DNA from: an uncultured Alistipes sp.
Lineage (GTDB): Bacteria; Bacteroidota; Bacteroidia; Bacteroidales; Rikenellaceae
Assembly: GCA_944326035.1 (NCBI GenBank)
Contig: CALVCS010000008.1
Coordinates: 1-64,000 of the forward strand
DNA: 64,000 nucleotides
Direction: 5' to 3'
This document shows positions 16,789 through 24,067 of this stretch, one piece after another. Position numbers and translations under genes: made by a program. The notes beneath the pieces were generated by a model. The model ran no database searches. It saw nothing but the letters and a program-made list of their open reading frames with translations, and was not told the origin of the DNA. The first letter of the stretch is position 1, and each line of letters opens with the position of its first letter.

Positions 16789-16888
16789 AAATCACTAAGT
16801 TTATTATAATACGGACAAGTGGCGTTATCGCCTGCCGGAACGTAAACAGTCCAGCCGGGGTTTTATTTATGTTTTATCCTGCAATCTC

Positions 16889-17446
16889 CTATGCCTCGTA
16901 GCCCTCGTAGTAGTACGATTGCGTAATACCTTTGAAAATAATTTCCCGATCGTTCACCTGGTCCGTCAATGCCGGTTGCAGTAGGGCTCGCAATTCAAGG
17001 TCATTTATAGGGCTACGCTCCATCGCTTGGAGATATTGCGTTTTATCCACCCTTTGCCAATCCACAACCCGCCCGAGATTCTTTTTGAGCATCATATCAA
17101 GCCATATCCGGGTAGCCCGTCCATTCCCCTCCATAAATGGGTGGGCGATATTCATCTCTACGTATTTTGCGATAATATCCTCAAATGTCTTGTCGGGCAT
17201 CCGTTCTATAACCGGAAGTATTGCATCCAGATATAGAGCGTTGGCAAAGCGAAACCCACCCTTTGATATATTCAGCGTCCGGACCTTTCCGGCAAAGTCA
17301 TACAGGCCACCGAACAAATATCGGTGTATATCCTGTAATCCCTTGAGCGTTCCGACCTCGATACGGTCAATGTCCCCCGATTCAAAGAGAGCGTGAGCTT
17401 TATTTAGGCTCTGGGCGTCTATATTATCCGTCTTTCCCATAGTCAT
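16889..17446 (-). CDS. fic: Class III Fic protein (AMP-transferase)
   Basis: 185 residues from ATG 17446, overlapping the HTH gene stop (ATGA). The active-site motif [12 protein letters not shown] (H102-R113) is complete. A flap beta hairpin is visible ([13 protein letters not shown]). The C-terminus reads SYYYEG (S177, E181, G182), matching the (S/T)xxxE(G/N) inhibitory motif. Its place at the C-terminus defines class III Fic proteins such as Neisseria NmFic, in which the Glu blocks productive ATP binding until released. Expected activity is AMPylation of a host or phage target. The coupled HTH gene probably controls expression. Likely roles are stabilisation or defence, both inferred. Confidence 0.9.
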   Translation of the reverse strand: MTMGKTDNIDAQSLNKAHALFESGDIDRIEVGTLKGLQDIHRYLFGGLYDFAGKVRTLNISKGGFRFANALYLDAILPVIERMPDKTFEDIIAKYVEMNIAHPFMEGNGRATRIWLDMMLKKNLGRVVDWQRVDKTQYLQAMERSPINDLELRALLQPALTDQVNDREIIFKGITQSYYYEGYEA

Positions 17447-17679
17447 TCCGCCTTTATGGTTATCGACTTGCCACAATGAGGGCAGGTGAGCGTATTAGTA
17501 GGCTGGGGAGCAAAAAAATCACTGACATTACAACCAATCGCAGTCGCAATACGTTCGAGCACCTCTACACTCGGATTTCCGTTAATATGCTGACTAAGTC
17601 CTACGGGCGTAATTCCCATTCTTTCTGCCACTTCCTTAACCGTTAATCCATTGGCCTTTATAGCTCTCTTTATATCCAT
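17443..17679 (-). CDS. XRE-family regulator with C-terminal zinc ribbon
   Basis: 78 residues: a Cro/CI-type HTH (residues 1-60; [20 protein letters not shown]) and a short tail [10 protein letters not shown] with a CxxC pair. It is translationally coupled to fic. It most likely autoregulates through the AT-rich boxes at 17680-17791. No (S/T)xxxE inhibitory motif is found here, so it is not a VbhA-type antitoxin. Confidence 0.85.
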   Translation of the reverse strand: MDIKRAIKANGLTVKEVAERMGITPVGLSQHINGNPSVEVLERIATAIGCNVSDFFAPQPTNTLTCPHCGKSITIKAE

Positions 17680-17791
17680 AGCTTTATAATTATAGTTCCA
17701 ACAAATGTAGCGATAACTTTATTTTTCCACAAAAATAATAGCAAAAACTTTATTTTTTATTTGCACAATTAAATATATAGCTTTATATTTG
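17680..17791. promoter_or_regulatory. Divergent operator region with four phased boxes and a + strand promoter
   Basis: A(A/G)CTTTAT boxes start at 17680, 17715, 17746 and 17779, spaced 31-35 bases, about three helical turns. A TTTG (17760-17763), 20-base spacer and TATATTTG (17784-17791) form a promoter for the gene at 17826, and the last box overlaps it. Repression by the adjacent XRE protein is inferred. Confidence 0.6.
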
Positions 17792-17825
17792 CATCAAGAA
17801 ATAAAACCAATAGCTATAATTAACT

Positions 17826-18038
17826 ATGACACCCCAAGAAAATAAAGCCCGAATGATTCTGAACCAGCACGATTTTTATTGGTTTATGGCCGATTTCAGA
17901 GAAGAAGCCAAACAGGAAGCCGAAAACAATATGAGATTTTTCCTGGAAACGATCTCCTCGCTTGATCCCGAAACGCAAAAGACCTTACGGACCGAATGGA
18001 TTAACCGATATAATCAAGCCCGGGCCAACGTACAATAA
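17826..18038 (+). CDS. Small hypothetical protein (70 aa)
   Basis: No family recognised. It starts MTPQENKARMILNQHDFYWF and is helical and charged, with a run of acidic residues (FREEAKQEAENN). It has its own promoter (17760-17791) and a terminator (18049-18076), so it is a single-gene unit facing away from the XRE-fic pair. It may be an early gene repressed by the XRE protein. Confidence 0.65.
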   Translation: MTPQENKARMILNQHDFYWFMADFREEAKQEAENNMRFFLETISSLDPETQKTLRTEWINRYNQARANVQ

Positions 18039-18048
18039 AGAGAATGCA

Positions 18049-18076
18049 ATAGGGGTGAGAATAGCCTCACCCCTAT
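18049..18076. terminator. Terminator hairpin
   Basis: Perfect 11-bp stem (18049-18059 with 18066-18076), 6-base loop, between convergent genes. The tail is only weakly T-rich. Confidence 0.6.
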
Positions 18077-18105
18077 AAACACCCCAAGGATATGACTACA
18101 GATAA

Positions 18106-18405
18106 CTATTTACCGGATTGTTCAGCCTCCAGGCGATCAAGAAGCGCCCTATTTTCATCGATACTATCGCAGCGGTACAATTTACCCAGATGGTCAATGA
18201 AGGCGATAAAATCGTCCCTTTTGGCGAATAGTTCGGTAATCTCAACCCCGAGAGCCGATGCAATTTTTCGTAGGGTCGTTATGGTTGTATTTCCATTGAT
18301 CGCCTTTGATAGCCCAACACGGGAAATGCCGATCCGCTCGGCTAAATCTGTTTGCGTCATCCCCTTTTCTTTGAGAATTTCGGCGATTCTGAATTCATTA
18401 TCCAT
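18106..18405 (-). CDS. XRE-family transcriptional regulator
   Basis: 99 residues from ATG 18405. ATG 18417 is possible, but it would leave a leader of only a few bases after the promoter at 18432-18463 and would include a GTAAAC box in the coding region. HTH in residues 3-60 (MTQTDLAERIGISRVGLSKA). The C-terminal helix (ENRALLDRLEAEQ) may dimerise. It is divergent from the gene at 18564 and probably acts as the element's second repressor. Confidence 0.85.
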   Translation of the reverse strand: MDNEFRIAEILKEKGMTQTDLAERIGISRVGLSKAINGNTTITTLRKIASALGVEITELFAKRDDFIAFIDHLGKLYRCDSIDENRALLDRLEAEQSGK

Positions 18406-18408
18406 AAT

Positions 18409-18560
18409 TGTAAACATATTGTTTTATGTGGCAAATATAAAAATTAAACTCATAGTATACAAATAATATCTATTTGAAAATAAAAAGTTATCAAAATATT
18501 TGCATTATTGAATAATTATAGTTTACTTCGCATTGTCAAACGATAACAAAAAGTTTACAA
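18409..18560. promoter_or_regulatory. Divergent promoters with GTAAAC-type operators
   Basis: Minus promoter: CAAA 18460-18463, 20-base spacer, CAAATATA 18432-18439 (reads TATATTTG on the minus strand). Plus promoter: TTTG 18473-18476, 18-base spacer, AATATTTG 18495-18502. TTGTAAAC at 18409-18416 and GTTTACAA at 18553-18560 are inverted copies at the edges, with a further GTTTAC near 18521. Confidence 0.55.
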
Positions 18561-18563
18561 GTA

Positions 18564-18842
18564 ATGACACCCGCCACACATACCGAACTAATGAATATCG
18601 CAATACAGGCCGCCGAATACATTAACAGCCTGAGGGGCGAAAGTGAAACGTTTCAGATAGACGGCGAAACCCTTTCCGCCGTGATTAGCTACGAAGCCAA
18701 GACGGGTGAGGATCGGGGCGATTATTGGACGGCTCCGAGCTGGTGGATAGACCAGGAGACGGTAAACGTTGAGGGTGTCTACAACGAGGACGGGAACAAT
18801 GACACAGAGGCCGTACAATGGCTCACAAAACAACTGAACTAA
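18564..18842 (+). CDS. Small acidic hypothetical protein (92 aa)
   Basis: No family recognised. Strongly acidic, with a helical N-terminus (MNIAIQAAEYINSLRGE) and a beta-rich centre with several Trp (DYWTAPSWWIDQETVN). First gene of the + strand run 18564-20028 and controlled by the divergent region shared with the XRE gene. Acidic small phage proteins sometimes mimic DNA, but nothing here proves that. Confidence 0.65.
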   Translation: MTPATHTELMNIAIQAAEYINSLRGESETFQIDGETLSAVISYEAKTGEDRGDYWTAPSWWIDQETVNVEGVYNEDGNNDTEAVQWLTKQLN

Positions 18843-18888
18843 GATAACCGGGGCGGCCTCAACAACCGCCCTACAAACCAAAAACGTT

Positions 18889-19203
18889 ATGAACAAACAG
18901 GATTTATCGAAATTAATGCGCCGGGCGTGGGAATTATTCCGGACAACAGGCAAAACCTTTTCGGCCTGCCTGGTGAAAGCCTGGGAGTTTTACCGATTGA
19001 CAAAGCGGATGAGAGAGGGGGTTGTTTCCTTTTGTTACGAGAAGGCAAACGGAGACACACGAAAGGCAAAAGGGACATTGCAAGGGATTACTCCACTGAT
19101 CAAGGGATCGGGCCAGGATTCGCCTAAAACCTTTCGTTATTTTGATATTGAGGCGGGAGGATTCCGCTCTTTCCGAATTGAAAACCTTATAACTGTTTAT
19201 TGA
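18889..19203 (+). CDS. SH3 beta-barrel fold protein (DUF2693-like)
   Basis: 104 residues. A repeated helical phrase, LMRRAWELFRTTGKTFSACL then VKAWEFYRLTKRMREGVVSF, leads into a beta-barrel part (FCYEKANGDTRKAKGTLQGI, FRYFDIEAGGFRSFRIENLI). The family is widespread in Bacteroidota phages and mobile elements. Function is unknown. Ends 2 bases before the next ATG. Confidence 0.75.
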   Translation: MNKQDLSKLMRRAWELFRTTGKTFSACLVKAWEFYRLTKRMREGVVSFCYEKANGDTRKAKGTLQGITPLIKGSGQDSPKTFRYFDIEAGGFRSFRIENLITVY

Positions 19204-19204
19204 T

Positions 19205-19459
19205 ATGAAAATCGAAGACCTGAAAAACGTTAAACTGAGCAAAATGACAGCCGGGTATCTGGCTATATTCTTAAAATTGGGCGAACTATACGGCGAGGCC
19301 TCCAAGGTTACAGAACTTGATTACTCAGGCCCGGAGATCGATAAAGTAAATGAGGATTTTTACGAGGCCATTAATAAGGCCGGGGAGGAAATAATGAAAC
19401 TGGCCGTATCATCAATGCAATATAACCTTTGGGACCTCAACAACAGCTCCGAAATATAA
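19205..19459 (+). CDS. Small hypothetical protein (84 aa)
   Basis: No family recognised. Predicted helical and acidic (DEDFYEAINKAGEEIM-like content), with no membrane segment. It starts at ATG 19205 right after the upstream stop, so translation is probably coupled. Confidence 0.65.
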   Translation: MKIEDLKNVKLSKMTAGYLAIFLKLGELYGEASKVTELDYSGPEIDKVNEDFYEAINKAGEEIMKLAVSSMQYNLWDLNNSSEI

Positions 19460-19504
19460 TCCCTTTAACACACGTATCTACCCAAGACAAAGAATTAGAC
19501 GGTT

Positions 19505-19753
19505 ATGACAGATACACAATATAGAGTAGTTGCGGCCCGGATCGTATTTCAATGCCTGAAGCATAGGCGATTTATCTACAATGCGATTTTTAACTTTGAT
19601 ACATTCAGGCTAAATTTGACGGTAAGATACACCGGGGGCCGCCGGTTCTGGATTATCAAGGCTGACAAATTCAAGATCGACACCTGGAAAATAACAGAAT
19701 GTACTGAAACGGTATTTTTCAACCCTGAACGGCTCTTGCAATACCTGAACTAA
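19505..19753 (+). CDS. Small hypothetical protein (82 aa)
   Basis: No family recognised. Rich in Arg, Phe and Ile, with a mixed alpha/beta pattern (FNFDTFRLNLTVRYTGGRRF, then WIIKADKFKIDTW). Starts at ATG 19505, 45 bases after the previous stop, in the same transcript. Confidence 0.6.
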   Translation: MTDTQYRVVAARIVFQCLKHRRFIYNAIFNFDTFRLNLTVRYTGGRRFWIIKADKFKIDTWKITECTETVFFNPERLLQYLN

Positions 19754-19812
19754 TAAACCGGCATTTTCGGCCTATTTCAGACAAAAAAAAGAAACGATAA
19801 ATTCTGTCAACT

Positions 19813-20028
19813 ATGGAAGAAGAAAAACCAATCAAGAAAAAACGGGGTCCTTACAATAAAAAAGGGATTGACCCTAAAGATGCTGTAACCATAGAATACA
19901 CCGACAAGGCAGCCTATCATAAAGCGGGTGATAGAGCGACTATTCATCGCTATCTGGCCGGAAAACTCGAAAAGAAGGGTATCGCAAAAATCATACAGGA
20001 CCCCGCACAACCAACCAAAGACGACTAA
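19813..20028 (+). CDS. Small basic hypothetical protein (71 aa)
   Basis: No family recognised. The Lys-rich N-terminus (EEEKPIKKKRGPYNKKG) looks like a nucleic-acid-binding tail. The middle has a short HTH-like helix pair (GDRATIHRYLAGKLEKKGIA). Last gene of the element, followed by the 40-bp repeat and a terminator. Confidence 0.6.
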   Translation: MEEEKPIKKKRGPYNKKGIDPKDAVTIEYTDKAAYHKAGDRATIHRYLAGKLEKKGIAKIIQDPAQPTKDD

Positions 20029-20060
20029 GCACAGCCACCCCGATATGTCGGATATGTATG

Positions 20061-20100
20061 AAATGTACATAATGTAGGTAAAAAAACATTTTTAATTTTC
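20061..20100. repeat. Second copy of the 40-bp repeat
   Basis: Identical to 12862-12901, same orientation, including one ATAATGTAG (20069-20077). No gene follows it here, unlike the first copy. It lies 136 bases inside the right att repeat. Confidence 0.95.
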
Positions 20101-20201
20101 CATACACCGCATATTACAGGCAATGAAACACGGACGTAAACCGTGTACCGATTAATTGAGTTTCGGGGTTTTTGTGTTGAAATTGTGTACCCGCAAAAAA
20201 T

Positions 20202-20232
20202 AAGAGGTTACGATTTTCTGTCGTAACCTCTT
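20202..20232 (-). terminator. Element-borne terminator for tRNA-Val
   Basis: Perfect 12-bp stem (20202-20213 with 20221-20232), 7-base loop, followed in the minus direction by TTATTTTTT. It replaces the ancestral terminator now at 7342-7373. Confidence 0.75.
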
Positions 20233-20235
20233 GAT

Positions 20236-20290
20236 TTTCTGAGTGGGAGCACAGGGATTCGAACCCCGGACCCTCTGCTTGTAAGGCAGA
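20236..20290. repeat. Right attachment site (within intact tRNA-Val)
   Basis: 55 bases identical to 7371-7425. It covers the 3' part of tRNA-Val, including anticodon bases, and eight bases beyond its 3' end. Confidence 0.95.
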
Positions 20291-20318
20291 TGCTCTGAAC
20301 CAGCTGAGCTATACTCCC
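20244..20318 (-). tRNA. tRNA-Val (anticodon UAC)
   Basis: 75 bases. The 7-bp acceptor stem (GGGAGTA with TGCTCCC, one G-U pair), D arm AGCTCAGCTGG, anticodon loop CTTACAA with anticodon UAC, T arm GGTTCGAATCC-type, discriminator A. CCA is not encoded. The gene is intact because the element restores its 3' half. Confidence 0.95.
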
Positions 20319-20434
20319 TTCGGCAAGCAACCTGTTTGTCTCGATTGCGAGTGCAAAGATAGGTAAAATTTCGTTTCCTCCAAACTTTTCAACGATTTTT
20401 TTCCAATTATTTTGCGTCAGGCTGCTTGAACGAC

Positions 20435-22195
20435 CTATTTCTTCACGGGTTCCCTCACCTCCAACGATAACTCATCGAGCTGAGCCTGAGCCAAAGGAGC
20501 CGGTGCATCGATCATCGTATCGCGTCCTGAATTATTTTTCGGGAACGCAATGAAATCGCGAATCGAATCGGCGCCCCCAAACAGAGAACACCAACGATCA
20601 AGTCCAAAGGCAATCCCTCCGTGAGGAGGTGCCCCATATTTAAAGGCATTCATCAAGAAGCCGAATTGACGTTGAGCCTCTTCGGGGGTAAAGCCCAAAA
20701 CCTGGAACATTTTATTTTGCAGCCCTGCGTCGAAGATACGAAGCGACCCTCCGCCAACTTCCACCCCGTTGACCACAAAGTCGTAGGCATTGGCACGAAC
20801 TTTACCTGGATCGGTATCGAACAAGTCGATATCTTCGAGTTTCGGCGAGGTGAACGGGTGGTGCATGGCATAATAGCGTTGGGTTTCGTCATCCCATTCG
20901 AGCAGCGGGAAATCGACCACCCACAACGGGGCAAACTTACTCTTGTCACGCAGACCCAATCGAGCCCCCATTTCCAAACGCAGTTCGCACAGAGCGGTCA
21001 AGGTCTGTTTGCGAGGTCCGCTCAAAATCAGCAACAAATCGCCCGGTTTCGCCCCACAGGCCGCAGCCCACGAAGCCAAATCCTCCGGCGTATAAAATTT
21101 ATCCACACTCGACTTGTAGTGCCCGTCGGCATCGATCCGCACATAGACCAACCCTTTGGCACCCACCTGAGGACGTTTCACAAACTCGGTCAATTCGTCG
21201 AGTTGTTTGCGGGTGTAACCGGCACAGCCTTCGGCACAAATCGCCCCGACATATTCAGCCGAATCGAACACCCCGAATCCTTTCCCCTGCGTCAACTTCG
21301 TAATATCCCGGAAGGTCATTCCGAAACGGATATCGGGTTTGTCGGATCCGTAGTTGGCCATGGCATCGGCCCAGGTCATGCGCGGAAATGCTTCCGGGAA
21401 GTCGATATTCAGCAAGGTCTTGAACAGGTGTTTGGCCATCGCCTCGAAAATCTCCAGAATGTCGTCCCGTTCCACAAACGACATTTCACAGTCAATCTGG
21501 GTGAATTCCGGCTGACGATCGGCCCGCAGGTCTTCATCCCGGAAACAGCGCACGATCTGGAAATAACGGTCGTAACCGGCCACCATCAGCAGCTGTTTGA
21601 AGGTTTGCGGCGACTGGGGCAAGGCATAAAATTCCCCGGGGTTCATCCGAGAAGGCACTACGAAATCGCGGGCGCCTTCGGGCGTCGACCCGATCAAATA
21701 GGGCGTTTCGATCTCCAGGAATCCCCGCTGATCCAAAAACCGACGGACTTCATGCGTCAACTGATGACGCAAGATCAGCGCATTTTTCAACGGATTGCGG
21801 CGCAGATCCAGGAAACGATACTTCATGCGCAATTCATCGCCCCCGTCGCTCTGATCTTCGATCGTAAAGGGCGGCGTCAACGAAGGATTCAACACCTTGA
21901 GCTCTTCGACCACGATTTCGATCTCTCCGGTCGGGAGTTTCGGGTTTTTGGCGCTGCGTTCCACCACCCGACCCGTGGCCTGAATCACGAATTCTCGTCC
22001 GAGCGAAGCGGCCGTTTCCCGAACGGCCGGCGTGGCGTGTTCTTCCACCACTAATTGCGTAATACCGTAACGATCCCGAATATCGATGAAGGTCATGGCG
22101 CCCAGATTCCGTATCTTCTGGACCCATCCCGCCAAGGTAACGGTTTCCGAAATATTGTCCTTGCGTAACTGACCGCAGGTGTGGGTTCTGTACAT
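20435..22195 (-). CDS. aspS: Aspartyl-tRNA synthetase
   Basis: 586 residues, normal for bacterial AspRS. It charges tRNA-Asp. N-terminal OB-fold anticodon-binding domain ([20 protein letters not shown]), then class II motif 2 ([19 protein letters not shown]), the bacterial insertion (GAD) domain around 290-420, and motif 3 (GIAFGLDRW). ATG 22195 has a promoter at 22234-22241 on the minus strand (CAAAGGTA on +). The gene ends next to the tRNA-Val. Confidence 0.97.
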   Translation of the reverse strand: MYRTHTCGQLRKDNISETVTLAGWVQKIRNLGAMTFIDIRDRYGITQLVVEEHATPAVRETAASLGREFVIQATGRVVERSAKNPKLPTGEIEIVVEELKVLNPSLTPPFTIEDQSDGGDELRMKYRFLDLRRNPLKNALILRHQLTHEVRRFLDQRGFLEIETPYLIGSTPEGARDFVVPSRMNPGEFYALPQSPQTFKQLLMVAGYDRYFQIVRCFRDEDLRADRQPEFTQIDCEMSFVERDDILEIFEAMAKHLFKTLLNIDFPEAFPRMTWADAMANYGSDKPDIRFGMTFRDITKLTQGKGFGVFDSAEYVGAICAEGCAGYTRKQLDELTEFVKRPQVGAKGLVYVRIDADGHYKSSVDKFYTPEDLASWAAACGAKPGDLLLILSGPRKQTLTALCELRLEMGARLGLRDKSKFAPLWVVDFPLLEWDDETQRYYAMHHPFTSPKLEDIDLFDTDPGKVRANAYDFVVNGVEVGGGSLRIFDAGLQNKMFQVLGFTPEEAQRQFGFLMNAFKYGAPPHGGIAFGLDRWCSLFGGADSIRDFIAFPKNNSGRDTMIDAPAPLAQAQLDELSLEVREPVKK

Positions 22196-22210
22196 ATGTC
22201 GAAATTTTTA

Positions 22211-22241
22211 TACTTTTGTTCCAAAACGAACTCCAAAGGTA
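22211..22241. promoter_or_regulatory. Overlapping divergent -7 boxes of aspS and tadA
   Basis: TACTTTTG (22211-22218) would serve tadA; CAAAGGTA (22234-22241, TACCTTTG on the minus strand) would serve aspS. Each lies in the other gene's leader, so the two start points are only a few bases apart. Confidence 0.5.
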
Positions 22242-22251
22242 GTAAAAACTG

Positions 22252-22698
22252 ATGAACGACACACAAGATCAGGACGTTTTTTTTATGCGTCAGGCCATTT
22301 CCGAGGCCCGTTTGGCCTTCGATCAGGGGGAAGTCCCAATCGGAGCGGTCGTCGTCTGGCAAAACCAGGTCGTCGGCCGGGGCCACAACCTCGTGGAAAC
22401 CCTCGGCGATCCGACCGCCCACGCCGAAATGCAAGCCATCACCTCGGCCACAGCCACCATCGGAGGAAAATATCTGCCGCAATGCCGACTCTACGTCACG
22501 GTCGAACCTTGCGTCATGTGTGCCGGAGCCTGTTTCTGGGCCCAGCTGGGCGCCGTCATCTATGGCGCGGACGACCCCAAAAGAGGTTTTTCCCGCCTGC
22601 AAAGCCCCCTCTTCCACCCCCGTACCGAAATCCGACGCGGCATCCTCCAAGAAACTTGCAGCGACCTGATGAACCGCTTTTTTGGCAAGCTACGGTAA
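22252..22698 (+). CDS. tadA: tRNA adenosine(34) deaminase
   Basis: 148 residues from ATG 22252. It converts A34 of tRNA-Arg(ACG) to inosine. Zinc deaminase signature is complete: HAEMQAI with catalytic Glu, and PCVMCAGAC supplying two Cys ligands. Length and the C-terminal RRGI segment fit TadA better than guanine or cytidine deaminases. Monocistronic; the following gene has its own promoter. Confidence 0.93.
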   Translation: MNDTQDQDVFFMRQAISEARLAFDQGEVPIGAVVVWQNQVVGRGHNLVETLGDPTAHAEMQAITSATATIGGKYLPQCRLYVTVEPCVMCAGACFWAQLGAVIYGADDPKRGFSRLQSPLFHPRTEIRRGILQETCSDLMNRFFGKLR

Positions 22699-22715
22699 AT
22701 ATTCGCCCGTTGCCA

Positions 22716-22746
22716 TTTGTATATTCGCCGGAAAACGCTATATTTG
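22716..22746 (+). promoter_or_regulatory. Consensus Bacteroidota promoter for the TPR gene
   Basis: TTTG (22716-22719), 19-base spacer, TATATTTG (22739-22746). The leader is about 75 bases. Confidence 0.8.
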
Positions 22747-22826
22747 TTCGATCCCAATACCAGAACTCTTATGCAAGATCGGTCATAACAGATCTGGGCC
22801 TAATCCTTAAACCTATAATTTAAGAC

Positions 22827-23792
22827 ATGATGAATAGAATGAAAATGACTGCGGCACTCGCATGTGCTCTTCTGACGACAGGGGTAACTTTTGCTCAGCT
22901 GCCAGCTGAGGTAACTACCAAGTTCAACGAAGCCGCTGAGCTGATCAACCAAAAGAAATTCATCGAAGCCATCCCGATTCTGGAAACCGTTCTGACTGAA
23001 GGTGAAACCGCCGACCCTGAATCCGATATCGTCGCCCAGGCTCAAAAATTGTTGCCGGAATGCTATATTCGTCAAGGAGCTATGGCTGCCGGAGCCGGCA
23101 AATTCGAAGACGCCATCACCGCGCTGAATAAAGCCGACGAACTGGCTGACAAATACAACGTGACCGCCTCTAAATCCAAAATCGACAACCTGTTCCCGAA
23201 AGTTTATGTCGCTTACGGGGCTCCCGCTTTCAACAACAAAGATTACGCAAAAGCCATCGACGTATTCTCCCGGGCTTACGCCAAATTCCCGAACGACACC
23301 AAAATGGCCATGTTGCTGGCCCAAAGTTATTGCGAATCGGGAGATCGCGCCAAAGGGGAAGAGATCTACAAAAACATCATCGCCCTGGAAGCCAAACACG
23401 ACAAATATGCAGAAGCTGCCAGCCAAGCCAAAGCCGCTTTGGCCAACTATCTGCTGGTTGATGCCTCCAAAGCTGCTGAAGCTCAGGATCTGGATGCCGT
23501 CGTAAAAGCCACCGACGCCATTCTGGAATTCGATCCGACCAACGGTGCTGCCAACCTGATGCGTCTGCAAACGGCCACCAACCTGAAAAATTATGATGCT
23601 GTGATCGGTTTCGGGGAAGAAGCCGCTTCGACCCAACCCACCGAGCTGGACAAATCCAATGCCTACTTCCTGCTGGGCGCTGCTTACCAAAACAAAAACG
23701 ACAAGGCCAAAGCCATTGAAATGTACCAGAAAGTAACGGAAGGCCCCAACGCAGCTACCGCTAAAGCACAAATCGCCGAACTGAGCAAATAG
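22827..23792 (+). CDS. Exported tetratricopeptide-repeat protein
   Basis: 321 residues with a signal peptide (ends TTGVTFAQ). Several degenerate TPR units follow: FNEAAELINQKKFIEAIPIL, GAGKFEDAITALNKADELAD, AYGAPAFNNKDYAKAIDVFS, YFLLGAAYQNKNDKAKAIEM. The gene has a strong promoter and terminator and favoured codons, which suggests high expression. It probably acts as a periplasmic scaffold; partners cannot be named. ATG 22827 is used; ATG 22830 is equivalent. Confidence 0.88.
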   Translation: MMNRMKMTAALACALLTTGVTFAQLPAEVTTKFNEAAELINQKKFIEAIPILETVLTEGETADPESDIVAQAQKLLPECYIRQGAMAAGAGKFEDAITALNKADELADKYNVTASKSKIDNLFPKVYVAYGAPAFNNKDYAKAIDVFSRAYAKFPNDTKMAMLLAQSYCESGDRAKGEEIYKNIIALEAKHDKYAEAASQAKAALANYLLVDASKAAEAQDLDAVVKATDAILEFDPTNGAANLMRLQTATNLKNYDAVIGFGEEAASTQPTELDKSNAYFLLGAAYQNKNDKAKAIEMYQKVTEGPNAATAKAQIAELSK

Positions 23793-23817
23793 TCTCAATC
23801 CACGCGATGATATACAC

Positions 23818-23850
23818 AACGAGCCGTCTTGCACAGGACGGCTCGTTTTC
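23818..23850 (+). terminator. Terminator after the TPR gene
   Basis: 11-bp stem (23818-23828 with 23837-23847), 8-base loop, then TTTC. Confidence 0.8.
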
Positions 23851-23890
23851 TTTGAGCGTCCTCCCCAAAGCGCGAACTTTTTTTGATGCC

Positions 23891-24000
23891 GGATTTTAAT
23901 CTGAACCTCCCGTTCCTCCCCAGATTCAAGACTGAGTCTCCCGTTTCTCTCCGAATTCCGAACTTTTCCAGATTCCAGAGTGAGCCTTCCGTTCCTCCGC
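23891..24000. repeat. Three degenerate spacer repeats of about 31 bp
   Basis: Units at 23891-23920, 23921-23952 and 23969-24000 share GATT...TGA(A/G)...CT(C/T)CCGTT(C/T)CTC. No coding function is seen; the minus-strand frame through them is not a known gene. Confidence 0.55.
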
Positions 24001-24067
24001 AACGCGTTGTCCCCTTACGGAAGCGGACCTCACGTTTTTTCTGACCCTCCCTACTGCAATCGGAAGA

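Larger units (their letters stand above)
7371..20290. mobile_element. Integrative element in tRNA-Val(UAC), satellite- or plasmid-like
   Basis: About 12.9 kb bounded by perfect 55-bp direct repeats that contain the 3' part of tRNA-Val. It is AT-richer than the flanks. It has a tyrosine integrase near the distal end, an excisionase-like HTH, D5 primase-helicase, primase-like zinc protein, RusA remnant, DUF5681 and Bro/ORF6N genes, Fic and two repressors. No virion, packaging-motor or relaxase gene is visible, so self-transfer is unlikely. It could be a phage satellite, an integrative plasmid or a reduced prophage. Confidence 0.9.

Noticed and set aside
17443..17679. HTH protein as a Fic antitoxin of the VbhA type
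   Set aside because: It has no (S/T)xxxE(G/N) motif; the inhibitory motif is in the Fic protein itself.
7371..20290. Complete prophage or conjugative element
   Set aside because: No capsid, portal, tail, large terminase, relaxase or type IV secretion gene was found on either strand.
22800..24002. 400-residue minus-strand frame with repeated NGRL(S/T)LESG
   Set aside because: It is antisense to the TPR gene; the repeated peptide comes from the spacer DNA repeats at 23891-24000.
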